Positions 55,208-64,000 of a stretch of 64,000 nt of DNA are shown here, piece after piece. Numbering within the stretch: position 1 is the stretch's first letter; the number at the start of each line of letters is the position of its first letter. The stretch spans positions 345,786 to 409,785 of the forward strand of contig CAWFNG010000019.1 of the NCBI GenBank assembly GCA_963817135.1, in the 5' to 3' direction. Below the pieces are notes generated by a model. The model saw nothing but the letters and a program-made list of their open reading frames with translations, made no database searches and had not been told where the DNA came from. The DNA is from VAZQ01 sp963817135. GTDB taxonomy: Bacteria; Pseudomonadota; Alphaproteobacteria; Rhizobiales; Xanthobacteraceae. A program made the translations under genes and the position numbers.

Positions 55208-55486
55208 TTGCGTAAAAGCGAGGAGGTGAGATGCGTTGCGTTGCTTGCGCCGCGGAGATGCAACTAATTCGGGCTGAGCCCGATCATGGTAGGCACGACT
55301 TCCTGCACAAGCGCTCCGATTGAACAGCCAGACGCGACATCGATAGCAGGAGAGTACGTCGCGAGTTTTTGGGTCCTCAGCTTGGGTTTGCGCAGCAATC
55401 GTCTTGATCAAACATATCCTTGATCGTAGGCACCAAATGTGTATTCATGCATTTGCGGCGAATTAGTCCGTTCGCACGGGATCGTG

Positions 55487-56393
55487 ATGAAATACAATAT
55501 CGAGGCTGATTGGATTTTGCTGCGAACTTGCAACTATCGGTGCTCTTACTGTTTTGTGCCTCCTCAGGCGCTAGGCGAGAAGCTCCGCATTTTTGCCACA
55601 CCGCAGCAGTGGCGAGCCGCATTCGATGCAACAGATCGAGTTTGGCTTTTGCATATCACCGGGGGTGAACCAAGCATTTATCCGGCGTTTGTAGACCTCT
55701 GCGAAACCTTGACTGAACGCCACTACCTGTCGCTCAACTGAAATCTGACGTGTCCTTCGCTACGGGCCTTCGCGAAACGTGTAGACCCTTCCCGTATCAG
55801 CTTCATCAATGCCGGGTTCCATCTGGAAGAGCGGGACCGCCGATCGGGACATGCGGCCTTTTTAGAGAATGGGGAAGAACTCCGTGCGCACGGGTTTTCG
55901 CTCCTAGTATCGCTTGTTGCCACTCCTACAGCGCTGGCCCGATTTGATGATGCCGCGGCGATCCTGCGGCCATTGGGCTTGGTGCCTATTCCGAAATTGT
56001 TCCGCGGTTTGCATGAGGGAAAGATTTACCCGGCTGCTTACAGTCGACTAGACAAGGAGCGCTTTTCCTACCGCGCCAAGCTCGCTAAAGAATGTTATGC
56101 GCCGATACTCGAACATATGACCGAGCGTCCAAGTGTGGACATATTTGGAGATGACGAGTTGGTACAGGGTGAGCCGATATTCACTGGGATGCTCTGCGAC
56201 GCAGGGCATCGGTTCGTAAGAATTGAGCCCAATGGCGAGTACTTCGTTGTGGCCCTCCGTATCTAGGAAATCTTTTGGCGGGAAGCTTCGCGCCGAGGCG
56301 GACTTCAGCCGTGTGCGACACACGTTTCTGTTATTACTCTGCAGGAAATATACGGATACGGCGCGCGTCTTGGCCTCGACATTCAATAAATAG
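55487..56393 (+). pseudogene. Radical SAM (SPASM-like) enzyme gene with in-frame TGA and frameshifts
   Basis: Starts MKYNIEADWILLRTCNYRCS with the CxxxCxxC iron-sulphur motif (CNYRCSYC) and LLHITGGEPSIYPAFVDLCE. At 55739 an in-frame TGA replaces what should be Ser (SLN-stop-NLTCPS), after which the same frame continues to DELVQGEPIFTGMLCDAGHR and FVRIEPNGEYF. Two further shifts, near 56262 and 56345, are needed to read LLAGSFAPRRTSAVCDTRFC and KYTDTARVLASTFNK to TAG 56391, a SPASM-like Cys-rich tail. Four separable parts, three lesions: a real pseudogene. Related enzymes modify sugars or peptides; target unknown. Confidence 0.78.
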
Positions 56394-56443
56394 CGTAGCA
56401 GCGGCGGCCCACAGAGATTTCATAGATGCAGCGGGAAGATCGG

Positions 56444-56482
56444 TAATTGATCAATCGCCAAGCCGAGACTACTTGTCAGCCT
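56444..56482. repeat. Short repeat upstream of glycosyltransferase copy 3
   Basis: AATTGATCAATCGCCAAGCC and CTACTTGTCAGCC match 52065-52103 in the same orientation relative to the downstream glycosyltransferase gene. Confidence 0.65.
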
Positions 56483-56510
56483 GACTGAATTTCAGCGCTG
56501 GGGTGGAACA

Positions 56511-57443
56511 GTGTGGGCAATAACAACCCATTTTAATCCTGTCGGATACAAAAGGCGTTTATCGAACTATAGAATATTTCGAGCCAATCTCGGGATTCCG
56601 CTGGTAACCGTGGAGCTTTCGTTCGATGGCCGCTTTGAACTCAGCAAAGACGATGCGGACATTGTCATACAGCTTTCTGGTGGTGCCGTGCTCTGGCAAA
56701 AAGAGCGACTCCTCAATCTCGCAATCAAAGCAGTGCCGCCGAATGTCCAAGAGATAGCATGGCTGGACTGTGACGTAATACTAGAACGAGCAGTTTGGGC
56801 CGATGAGGCGAAGAAGCAACTCAGCGAATTTAATATAATCCAGCTCTTTTCTGATGTAGTCCATCTAAAGTCGGAAGATTACGAAAACTATGATCATCAT
56901 AATGGCCATACGTCTGTGCCGGGCATCGCAAGTTTGCCTGATGCTCATGAGTTATTATTGTTAGGAATGCAGGAGCGTGATTACATTAAATTGCTCTTGA
57001 AAAAAGAAGAATTATTTCATCCGGGATTGGCTTGGGCGGCAAATAGAAGGCTTCTCGAAGATCACGGATTTTATGATGCGGCAATTGCGGGGGGCGGGAA
57101 CTCCTTAATGGTATTTGCCATGTACGGTCACTTCGAAGTTTTAATAGAAAGGTTTCAGTTCAACGCAACGCGTAAACAACATTATCTGAGGTGGGCTATC
57201 CCGTTTCATAAATCAGTCGCTGAGCGCATTGGCCACGTTTCTGGAACGATTTACCACCTCAAGCACGGTGAAATAAAGAAACGGAGATATCACGATCGAC
57301 AGAAGCGGTTGGCGGGTTTCAACTTCAACCCGAACATGGATCTCAGGATCGGCCACAATGGCGCTTGGGAATGGACAAGACCTCGACCTGAACTAGAAGG
57401 CTTTCTGAAGAATTACTTTATCAATAGAGCCGAGGATGAATAA
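56511..57443 (+). CDS. GT-A-like glycosyltransferase family, copy 3 (intact)
   Basis: A 310-residue paralogue, same length and start (GTG, VWAITTHFNPVGYKRRLSNY) as copy 1. It keeps LWQKERLLNLAI, IAWLDCDVILERA and FYDAAIAGGGNSLM; the GGGD of copies 1 and 2 is GGGN here, which may alter or abolish catalysis. It differs from copy 1 by many scattered substitutions, so it has diverged longer than copy 2. Downstream lies the tail of a second-subfamily copy. Confidence 0.75.
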   Translation: MWAITTHFNPVGYKRRLSNYRIFRANLGIPLVTVELSFDGRFELSKDDADIVIQLSGGAVLWQKERLLNLAIKAVPPNVQEIAWLDCDVILERAVWADEAKKQLSEFNIIQLFSDVVHLKSEDYENYDHHNGHTSVPGIASLPDAHELLLLGMQERDYIKLLLKKEELFHPGLAWAANRRLLEDHGFYDAAIAGGGNSLMVFAMYGHFEVLIERFQFNATRKQHYLRWAIPFHKSVAERIGHVSGTIYHLKHGEIKKRRYHDRQKRLAGFNFNPNMDLRIGHNGAWEWTRPRPELEGFLKNYFINRAEDE

Positions 57444-57472
57444 GGAATGCGTGGAGGACTGGGGGGGAAACG

Positions 57473-57625
57473 GATATTGAGAAGCATCACGATGGCTTAT
57501 GACGTTGGAGCACGAATAAACCCAAGATGCATAAATGCATTGCGACATACTACGCGTCACGCCAGGAAGACGGCGAGTTCAGCGATACGCATATTTTCAA
57601 CTCTGCTACTAGTCGAACTTTCCAC
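57473..57625 (+). pseudogene. GT-A-like family, copy 6 (C-terminal remnant)
   Basis: Reads DIEKHHDGL, stop, RWSTNKPKMHKCIATYYASR and QEDG: the end of copy 4 (DIKKHHDGPWYWNTDKPHMH and onward) with an in-frame TGA. Homology continues into non-coding DNA corresponding to the copy 4-deacetylase junction. Confidence 0.75.
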
Positions 57626-57630
57626 GTGAA

Positions 57631-58588
57631 TTGAAATCGCTGACCATGCCAGTTCCACAAGGGCTTTGGGCTATCACTTGCTACTTCAATCCGATGCGCT
57701 ACCGGCGCAGGCTTTCTAATTTTCGGTTATTTCGAAAACATTTGAACATTCCATTGGTTGCGGTCGAGTTGGCCTATGGGGAAGAATTTGAGCTGCATGA
57801 GCAGGATGCCGAAGTTCTCATTCAGCTGCGCGGGGGAGCGCTGCTCTGGCAAAAGGAGCGATTGCTGAATGTCGCACTTCTGGCTGTTCCGAGCAGTTGT
57901 CGCCGGTTCGCGTGGCTGGATTGCGACATTCTTTTCGGCAATGCCGACTGGGCTCACACTGCGAATTCTCTATTGGATCGATTCTCGCTGATCCAGCTGT
58001 TCAAGCAGGTGCATTATCTTTCCCCGCATTGGACTCCCGGAGAAAATCCTGCGACACACGTGGAGCTTACCCGACCATCCGTAGCTTTCTCTTTAGCATC
58101 CGGCGTCCCTGCCGTAGAGTGCATCGGACGTTTTTTGAACGATCCGGCGGCTCCGGAGCGCGAATGGTTTCGCTTGGGTGGCCCGGCGCGAGCTTTTCAA
58201 GCAGCACGAGTTTTTCGATGCTTGCATTCTTGGTGGCGGGGACCTCGCAATGAATTGCGCAGTTGCCCGCTGTTTCGATGAGGTCATGATGCGGTACTGT
58301 ATGAATGAACAGCAACGGCGGCGATATCTGGACTGGGCCATTCCGTTTTCCGAGTCCATGCGAGCCGACGATATGGGTTTTTTGGACGCCGATATATTCC
58401 ATCTTTGGCATGGAGATATTCGCTACCGAGCGTACCGCACACAATATGAGGGTCTCCAACCCTTCCAGTTCGATCCCTTCACGGATATCAAGAAGCATCA
58501 CGACGGCCCATGGTATTGGAACACAGATAAACCGCATATGCACAAATATGTTGCGACGTACTTCGCGTCACGCAAAGAAGACGGCTAG
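57631..58588 (+). pseudogene. GT-A-like glycosyltransferase family, copy 4 (second subfamily, frameshifted)
   Basis: About 318 residues when repaired. The first frame has GLWAITCYFNPMRYRRRLSN, LIQLRGGALLWQKERLLN and FAWLDCDILFGNADW. It changes frame at about 58150-58160, where GGCTCCGGAGCGCG probably has one extra G; the second frame continues ANGFAWVARRELFKQHEFFD, ACILGGGDLAMN and FDPFTDIKKHHDGPWYWNTD to TAG 58586. More distant from copies 1-3 but clearly the same fold and motifs. It is followed 14 bases later by an intact deacetylase gene. Confidence 0.8.
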
Positions 58589-58602
58589 TTCGGCCGATAC
58601 GC

Positions 58603-59268
58603 ATGTTTACATCTCAGTCGCCTGCTGTGCGAAATATCCGCGTGAATCCCGCAGAGTATCCGCGCGTCGGGACAAAGCATTATGCCGGCACGCTTCCGCT
58701 TGAGCAGCGCGAGGTAGTCCTTACCTTCGATGACGGCCCCTCCCCGCCTTGCACGGATGCCATTCTGGAGACTTTTTGCGAGGAGTCCGTAACCGCAACT
58801 TTCTTCGTAGTTGGATATCGGGCTCGGAGATTACCCGAGCTGGTGAAACGCACAGCCGCACAAGGTCATACGATCGCGACACATACCGAGATCCATCGCG
58901 GCATTTCCGACCTGAGTGAAAAAGAGCAGCGTCTGGAAATTCAGGCCGGAATTTGTTCAACCGCTGCCGCGCTCGGCAGAGCTCCAGCACCGTTCTTCCG
59001 GTTTCCCTATTTCGACCGCACCCCCGAGATGGAGAAATTTCTTGCTGAACAAGGAATAATGGTATGGGCCACCGATATCGAAGTTCCCGATTGGAAAGGC
59101 ATATCAGTCGAGGAACTAGTCAGTCAGGCGATTGTTGCCCTCACCCGGAAAGGAAGAGGTATTCTGACGTTGCATGACACACAGCCGGTGACCGCAGCTG
59201 CCTTACCGATGCTGCTGAGGGAGCTGAAGCGGCTAAATTTTCGGATAGCTCACGCGATTCCGGCCTAA
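58603..59268 (+). CDS. Polysaccharide deacetylase (NodB/CE4 family)
   Basis: A 221-residue CE4 esterase that removes N- or O-acetyl groups from glycans. Motifs: EVVLTFDDGPSPPCTD (motif 1, catalytic and metal Asp), THTEIH (motif 2, metal His pair), FFRFPYFDRTPEM (motif 3), and GILTLHDTQPVT (motif 5). No signal peptide is obvious, as in NodB, which acts on chito-oligosaccharide precursors in the cytoplasm. It probably works with the preceding transferase: fragments of the same pair recur at 59798-60345. Confidence 0.9.
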   Translation: MFTSQSPAVRNIRVNPAEYPRVGTKHYAGTLPLEQREVVLTFDDGPSPPCTDAILETFCEESVTATFFVVGYRARRLPELVKRTAAQGHTIATHTEIHRGISDLSEKEQRLEIQAGICSTAAALGRAPAPFFRFPYFDRTPEMEKFLAEQGIMVWATDIEVPDWKGISVEELVSQAIVALTRKGRGILTLHDTQPVTAAALPMLLRELKRLNFRIAHAIPA

Positions 59269-59285
59269 AGAAGATTGGCGAACTC

Positions 59286-59804
59286 ATGCGAGGCGTTGAG
59301 CATGGTCCCGTAACCCTGTGCGTAACGAGTGCAGGCAGACCGGATTTGTTACAAAGGACCCTTAGTACGCTGCTGATTGCCAACGAGCCTTCATTTCAGG
59401 AGATCATCATCATCGATGACCTTGCCAGCGCAGAATGTGCCGAAGTGGCTCGCAAGCTGTGCCCAAAAGCAAAACTCCTGCTCAATGAAGACCGCCTAGG
59501 GCATCACCGTTCGGTAGATCGAATGTACCGATTGGTGACCACACCATTTATTTTTCATTGCGAAGACGACTGGGAATTTGAAGCGATTCCTGTGGTCGCG
59601 GATTGTTTCAAAGGCTTGGCTGGGATTCCTGATGCAAGCGTTATTTGCGTCAGAGCGCTGGATGATTTGGTTCCGAATGCGTTGAACGGAGCCACGCTCG
59701 CAGAGATCGATGGCTCGTGCTTCTTGATCCGTTCGATCACCGCCCGACCGGTTTGGAATGGCTTTACATTCAACCCAAGCTTGCTTCGCCGCTCACTCGA
59801 ATAG
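59286..59804 (+). pseudogene. Family 2-type glycosyltransferase, truncated by recombination
   Basis: Residues 1-168 form a GT2-like N-terminal domain: VTLCVTSAGRPDLLQRTLST, IIIIDDLASAECAE and FIFHCEDDWEFEAIPV with the acidic nucleotide-sugar motif. The sequence stops abruptly after FNPSLLRRSL, exactly where similarity to copy 4 begins (CGAATAGAG), so the 3' half has been replaced by copy 5. A 172-residue product could still be made but lacks the acceptor half. Confidence 0.75.
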
Positions 59805-60345
59805 AGTTTATCCGACCATCCGCAGCTTTTCTTTTTGGCGTCTGGCATGTCTGCGGCGGAGTGCATCGGACATCTTTTGGACGCCCGGATTGGCACCAGC
59901 GCGAATGGTTTTGCTTGGGCGGCTCGGTGCGAGCTGCTCAATCAGCACGGGTTTTTCGACACTTGCATCCTTGGTGGCGGGGACCGTGCAATGAACTGCG
60001 CAGCCACCGCAGCTTCGAGGAGTTCATGGTGCGTCACTGTATGAACGAACGTCAACGGCAACGATATCTGGACTGGGCCATACCGTTTTCCGAATCCATG
60101 CGAGCCGATATGGGCGTCATGAACGCCGATATATTGTATCTTTGGCATGGAGATGTTCATCCCCGAGCCACCCGCGCACGACATGAAGGCTTGCAACCCT
60201 TCGAGTTCGATCCCTTCACGGATATTACGAAGGATCACGACGGCCCATAGCGTTGGAGCACAGACAAACAACAAATGTACAAATTTGTTGTCACGCAAGA
60301 AAGACGGCCACGGCCCCTCGCCGCCTTGCGCCGACGCCATCGGCA
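59798..60345 (+). pseudogene. GT-A-like family copy 5 (3' half) fused to a deacetylase fragment
   Basis: Corresponds to the second half of copy 4, spread over at least three frames: SAAECIGHLLDARIGTSANG, FFDTCILGGGDRAMNCA, then QRYLDWAIPFSESMRADMGV and FEFDPFTDITKDHDGP, followed by a stop. At 60309-60345 the text switches to GPSPPCADAI, the motif 1 region of the neighbouring deacetylase, joined at a shared GACGGCC. Multiple lesions leave no doubt that it is dead. Confidence 0.8.
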
Positions 60346-60354
60346 AGGCTCACT

Positions 60355-61054
60355 AACATTTGAGGTTTTCAGCGCTTGCAACTGCAGCGCCAGCATGGTT
60401 TGACACCGATCATCGCGCTTGAGCCCGGCATAAATCGAATCGGATTGCTCGATTTCAAGCGCGCTAAGGAAACCATGCGGGCGTTGGAGGCAGACCAGTG
60501 GGAATTTTGCTTTCGCAGCTTCAATTGCGAAGCAGAAGATCGTCCATGTTGACATATCTCCATTGGCGGACGTCGAATTGTAAAACTGCCGTGTCGAACA
60601 ATAACGTTCCCGTTCCAAGGACATCGACGATCGTCGCGCTATCCAGCTGCTTGCGGAAGCCGTGAACATTCGGCTCCGCTAGGTAACTTTTAAAGGGGTG
60701 CGTGAAAATAGAGCCATAGTAGTCAAGCTAGCAGCACGCCCGCCATGTTTGTTGAATGCCATGCGCAGTCTGCTGATGTAGTCCGGTGGATATCTGATGT
60801 CATCGTCGACGCTCACATAAAGGCAGTCCGCTGAACCGAATTGCAACCCTAAAAATTTTCCGTTGGAATGTAGGCCGCGGACATCGCTTGGAAAAGATGC
60901 ATGCAACCCGATGGTGATTTCTCGCCGGCTGTGGGATGTCGGAATGCCCATCGAGATAAAGGTAGAGATAATCAACTTGGTTCACAATGCTTGCAAAGGC
61001 GATCGGAAACGTATGTGCCCGCGAGGGCATCGTTGCCATTCCCGCCACGATCAA
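60355..61054 (-). pseudogene. Glycosyltransferase-like gene, multiply frameshifted
   Basis: Pieces in different minus-strand frames: VAGMATMPSRAHTFPIAFAS and YLYLYLDGHS (start), SADCLYVSVDDDIRYPPDYI with a DDD motif, SYLAEPNVHGFRKQLD, VLGTGTLLFDT, and RPHGFLSALEIEQSDSIYAG near the end. Together they form one GT-A-like transferase of roughly 230 residues with at least three shifts. It lies downstream of the broken deacetylase on the same strand. Confidence 0.7.
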
Positions 61055-61106
61055 TCGGTTGGACAGGGCATTCGAATGATCCGTCGATTGCGCAACAGCT
61101 CGGCAC

Positions 61107-61938
61107 TCACGAGACATGCTGCAGGGTCGGCGTAATGTCAGAGACCAATTCCAGCAGGCCCGATCCACTTGTGTCGGGGGCAAGGCAGAATTGGCGAGAA
61201 AAACAGTGCCTGGCACGAGATAGTCACTGTATGGGGGCATTGGCGACAAACCGAATGGAACCGCGTAGTCGATCGACGGAACTGACAGCTCGGCTACCAG
61301 CCAGTCGCGTCCTCGAACTACGTGCTCGGTGAAGGCCGGCGCGCTTAGGAAACGAATCTTCGACATGAGCCCAACCGTGGTTTTCAATCGTGACGCCCAT
61401 GTCACGCAGGCTGATCAGATCGGCCAAAGTAGAGAGGTCAACGTGATCGGGGATTGCGATGCCCACAGCATGTAAATCGTCCCTCAGTTCAGAAACATGC
61501 ATGCAAGCCTCCCGCTCGGATAGCCTGCACAGCACATCCTTTGCTCTCTACTCCTGAACGCGCGACGCTCAGGATAAATTTCCCAGGTCGTAGCGACTGC
61601 CCCTGTACCAGATGGTCGAGATACGACGCGCATCCTAGATGGGCATCCAAGAGGCTGAAAATGTAGGGTTGCTCAGTAACGATCTGCTGCGGGTTCACGA
61701 ACAATATGATTTCGTGTCCCATTTCCCGTGCAACCGCGCAAAAGCGTCCAGCTCCCCGTGTGGAATCATCAGACTGTCAGGACGTCGCACCGTTGGCTAC
61801 CCGGAATGCCACGGCCCGAATTTCACAGTCCTGCCAGCAGAGATGCACCCGAAGTGCAGCTTCAGAGATGAAATTTCGAAATCTTTCCTGGCCAGGGTAC
61901 CAGCGATCTACGCAGCCGTGGAACAGGTAAACCGTCAT
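61107..61938 (-). pseudogene. Polysaccharide deacetylase-like gene, multiply frameshifted
   Basis: Starts MTVYLFHGCVDRWYPGQERF; later pieces are LMIPHGELDAFA, EMGHEIILFVNPQQIVTEQP, LRDMGVTIENHGWAHVE (metal-binding His pair region) and SIDYAVPFGLSP, ending LELVSDITPTLQHVS. At least four frame changes separate them. The gene is unrelated in detail to the intact deacetylase at 58603. Confidence 0.7.
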
Positions 61939-62034
61939 GATGTGGCTTCACCAGTCGAATTTCTCACGAATATGGGAAAGTGCCTATGTCGGTTGGCGCA
62001 AGCGTCGCGAAAACTCGTTTACTTCATAACCGCG

Positions 62035-63405
62035 CTAAATTTCGCAGCGGAAACCGGGTCTTTTCCGGCTCTGCCCCCAATCGATTTCCTCACAGGCTTT
62101 GACCTCGATGTCGAATTCCGGCCCAGTGCGTTCCTGCAGAAAAGTCGTAACGGCAGCGATCTCGTCGGCGTTGAGTTCGGAGCGCCCGCCAAATTCAACA
62201 ACAATCTTGTCGAAGGCGGTCTGTCGGATGCGGTATTCGGTAAAGTCAACAAGCGCGCCAGAGCTTGGTACGGATGTGAAAGGGAGACAGTCGACCATCA
62301 CGGTGTTTGATGACGCTGCTCGCTCGACCTTGCAGATTGTAGATTGTCGGCCCATTGTGCCCACACGGGCATTTATCGCGCAAACAGGCAAGGTCACCCA
62401 GGTCATAACGGATGAACGGCGTTGCATATGAATGCAGATGGGTGACGAGAACCTTTCCAAGGCTTCATCCCATCGATTTCAATTTTACGGTCGACAACCT
62501 CGACTATGACATTGCTGGTGGCAACATGATAGTAACCGGGAAATTTGCTGCACTCGGCGCCGATCATGCCCACCTCTTCCGATGAATAGTTTGCCCGAAC
62601 AGGAATGGCGAGATCGGCAAATGCCTGAATAAGACTCGGACCAACATTTGAACCCTGCGCAATCCACATCGCAGTGTTTGCCGCTTTCAGGAAACTAAGA
62701 TCGAATGCGCTGGAAATTATATCTATAACCCTCGGACTGCCTACCAGGTACCCTACATCATCTTTCTTCAATTCCTGAACGAGCTTGTGGCAAGCTTCTT
62801 TGTTCAGGGTGAAGTACTCAATATGTTTGTTTTTACCCGACTTGAAGAGCGAAGCCAGCGATCCGATCCAAGATTCTTTTTTCAACAGAAATGCCGTCTT
62901 TTACGGGAGCATCGGCAATTTTAAATCGCGTTCGATTGAGCGATAGATCGAGCCCCTCCAGGAAGAATTGAGCAAGGCTCCTGATGAAATTGTAGTTGGC
63001 ATTGAAATCGGAAACAAAGAAACTGACCGGGACTCCCGACGACCCCGATGTCGCATGAGCTTTGGTCAAAAGCCCGTCCGCTGCCCGCAGCAGCGGACCT
63101 TCCGAGGCGACCTGCGTGCGCAAATCCTGCCGCGTGAGTATCGGCAGCGAGGCGAGATCGATATCGGAAGCTTTCCTGCCGCCGATCCGCGATCGCCAGA
63201 AGGCCGAGCGCTGGGTGGCGTGACTGACCAGGTTGCGAAGCTGTACCTGCTGCCAATGCTCGCGGGCTGACCGGCCGCCGGTTTCGATCAAGGCTATTTC
63301 CGTAAGGGCCAAAAGCATCGCCCTTGGCTCCGGATCAAGAATGGTCATCGGCTTTTCCGAATAGCCTCTGTTGCGCAGGCGATATCCGGAGAAATCGAAG
63401 ATCAT
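62035..63405 (-). pseudogene. CapK/PaaK-like adenylate-forming enzyme gene, three frameshifts
   Basis: The first frame (63405) gives REHWQQVQLRNLVSHATQRS, LPILTRQDLRTQVAS and AHATSGSSGVPVSFFVSD, the PaaK-type phosphate loop. A run of A at about 62880 shifts it to GKNKHIEYFTLNKEACHKLV and ANYSSEEVGMIGAEC; another change near 62450 gives THLHSYATPFIRYDLGDLAC and DKCPCGHNGPTIYNLQGRAS; a third, near 62250, gives FDKIVVEFGGRSEL to the stop. CapK relatives are frequent in capsule and exopolysaccharide clusters. Confidence 0.78.
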
Positions 63406-63641
63406 GCCGTGGCCCCAAGTTGGCGCGCTGCGCAGGTAGCGCGACTGAACTTTCTAGAGTTTGTTTGACAGTACATTTTATTGAAAAATGTATGCCAAAA
63501 ACCGCGCGGCCGGGCAAGCAGAGAAGCAATCTGAGGGTCTCCCCTCTAACATCCCGCCGCTGCTCCCAAAACCGACAAATGGAAAAACTGCAATGCAGCG
63601 GTAACGCGATCGCAACAATTTTGACAAAACGGCGGCTGTCC

Positions 63642-64000
63642 TCAAGGTGCAAATTTCGGCTCGGCGATTGCCATGAATCGTCGTTTCGAAATCTCTGAAA
63701 TGAAGCGGTCCATCAGGCCAGCGACCCTGGGGTTGATCTGGGTACAACTTTCGACCTTGAAGCCGGCAGCGTGCAAGAGCGATTTCGACCTCGTCGGGCT
63801 CGGCGAACGCGCCTTCTCGCAATTCCCGGCGACGCGCATGCGCATTGAGCCGCTCCAAGATCGCCATTTCGGTGTCCGGCAGCGCCACATTGCGGCGCTT
63901 CAATTCATCGAGGACCCCATTTGCATAATCGGCGCGACTTTGCTGTGCGAATTCGCGTGCGACTGGACGGCTGGTGTTGAACAAAAGCACGAGCCGCCCG
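63642..64000 (-). pseudogene. Partial, frameshifted gene, possibly a methyltransferase (5' end outside window)
   Basis: Enters from the right edge. One frame reads FNTSRPVAREFAQQSRADYA and EGAFAEPDEVEIALA; a shift at about 63770 continues AGFKVESCTQINPRVAGLMD and RFISEISKRRFMAIAEPKFA to the stop at 63642. The ending resembles C-termini of class I SAM methyltransferases in glycan clusters, but the diagnostic part is not in the window. Confidence 0.45.

Noticed and set aside
55739..55741. Selenocysteine codon in the radical SAM gene
   Set aside because: The position is Ser in the expected motif, no SECIS-like hairpin is evident, and the gene carries other inactivating lesions.
61639..62310. 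Plus-strand frame of 223 codons
   Set aside because: Antisense to the deacetylase-like and CapK-like pseudogenes, whose minus-strand fragments are recognisable.

Overview
The window reads as chromosomal DNA of a GC-rich alphaproteobacterium of the order Hyphomicrobiales (Rhizobiales), probably Nitrobacteraceae/Xanthobacteraceae-like. Evidence is the ctaC-ctaD-ctaB-ctaG-ctaE order beside an IalB-family gene and tldD, a PodJ-type polarity protein, the TauE plus TIGR02186 pair, the ligase-associated repair cluster, class I lysyl-tRNA synthetase, and intergenic palindromes of the kind common in Bradyrhizobium relatives. This is inferred from gene content; no database search was possible.

Layout. 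0-5.2 kb: aa3-type cytochrome oxidase operon (minus). 5.6-11.9 kb: IalB-like protein, TldD protease, a CcdA antitoxin remnant, a PAN-domain protein, a Kef-type antiporter and glutamate-cysteine ligase. 12.1-22.6 kb: a catabolic neighbourhood with two Fe(II)/2OG oxygenases, a Bug-type binding protein, a cupin, DUF1330, dienelactone hydrolase, amidohydrolase, MFS transporter, Crp regulator and acyl-CoA dehydrogenase. 22.8-28.2 kb: PodJ-like polarity factor and a TauE/SafE operon. 28.3-34.5 kb: the four-gene ligase-associated DNA repair set (PdeM, Lhr-type helicase, exonuclease, ATP-dependent ligase). 34.5-46 kb: pyrD, lysK, a solute-binding protein, SCO, TonB-ExbD-ExbB behind a Zur-like dyad, a mechanosensitive channel and a triple-DUF4118 membrane protein. 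46-47.6 kb: HigBA-type toxin-antitoxin and small proteins.

47.6-64 kb is a different world: locally AT-richer DNA, mixed strands, IS and recombinase debris, and surface-glycan genes. It holds six copies or fragments of one unassigned GT-A-like glycosyltransferase family, a lipid A-type acyltransferase, a MurG-like transferase, polysaccharide deacetylases, a radical SAM gene, a CapK/PaaK-like gene and a methyltransferase-like gene. Only copies 1 and 3 of the family, the acyltransferase, the GT-B gene and one deacetylase look intact; the rest carry frameshifts, stops or fusions. An inverted duplication of about 1.17 kb brackets the acyltransferase/GT-B module.

Two signals cross the window. First, a composite palindromic element (hairpin A, short spacer, hairpin B, about 166 bp) occurs three times complete and several times as halves; its ends supply stop codons and, for pdeM and the acyl-CoA dehydrogenase, apparently the start codon. 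Second, many otherwise well-conserved genes are broken by single-base indels, which is either real decay or assembly error and must be settled before the pseudogene calls are trusted.
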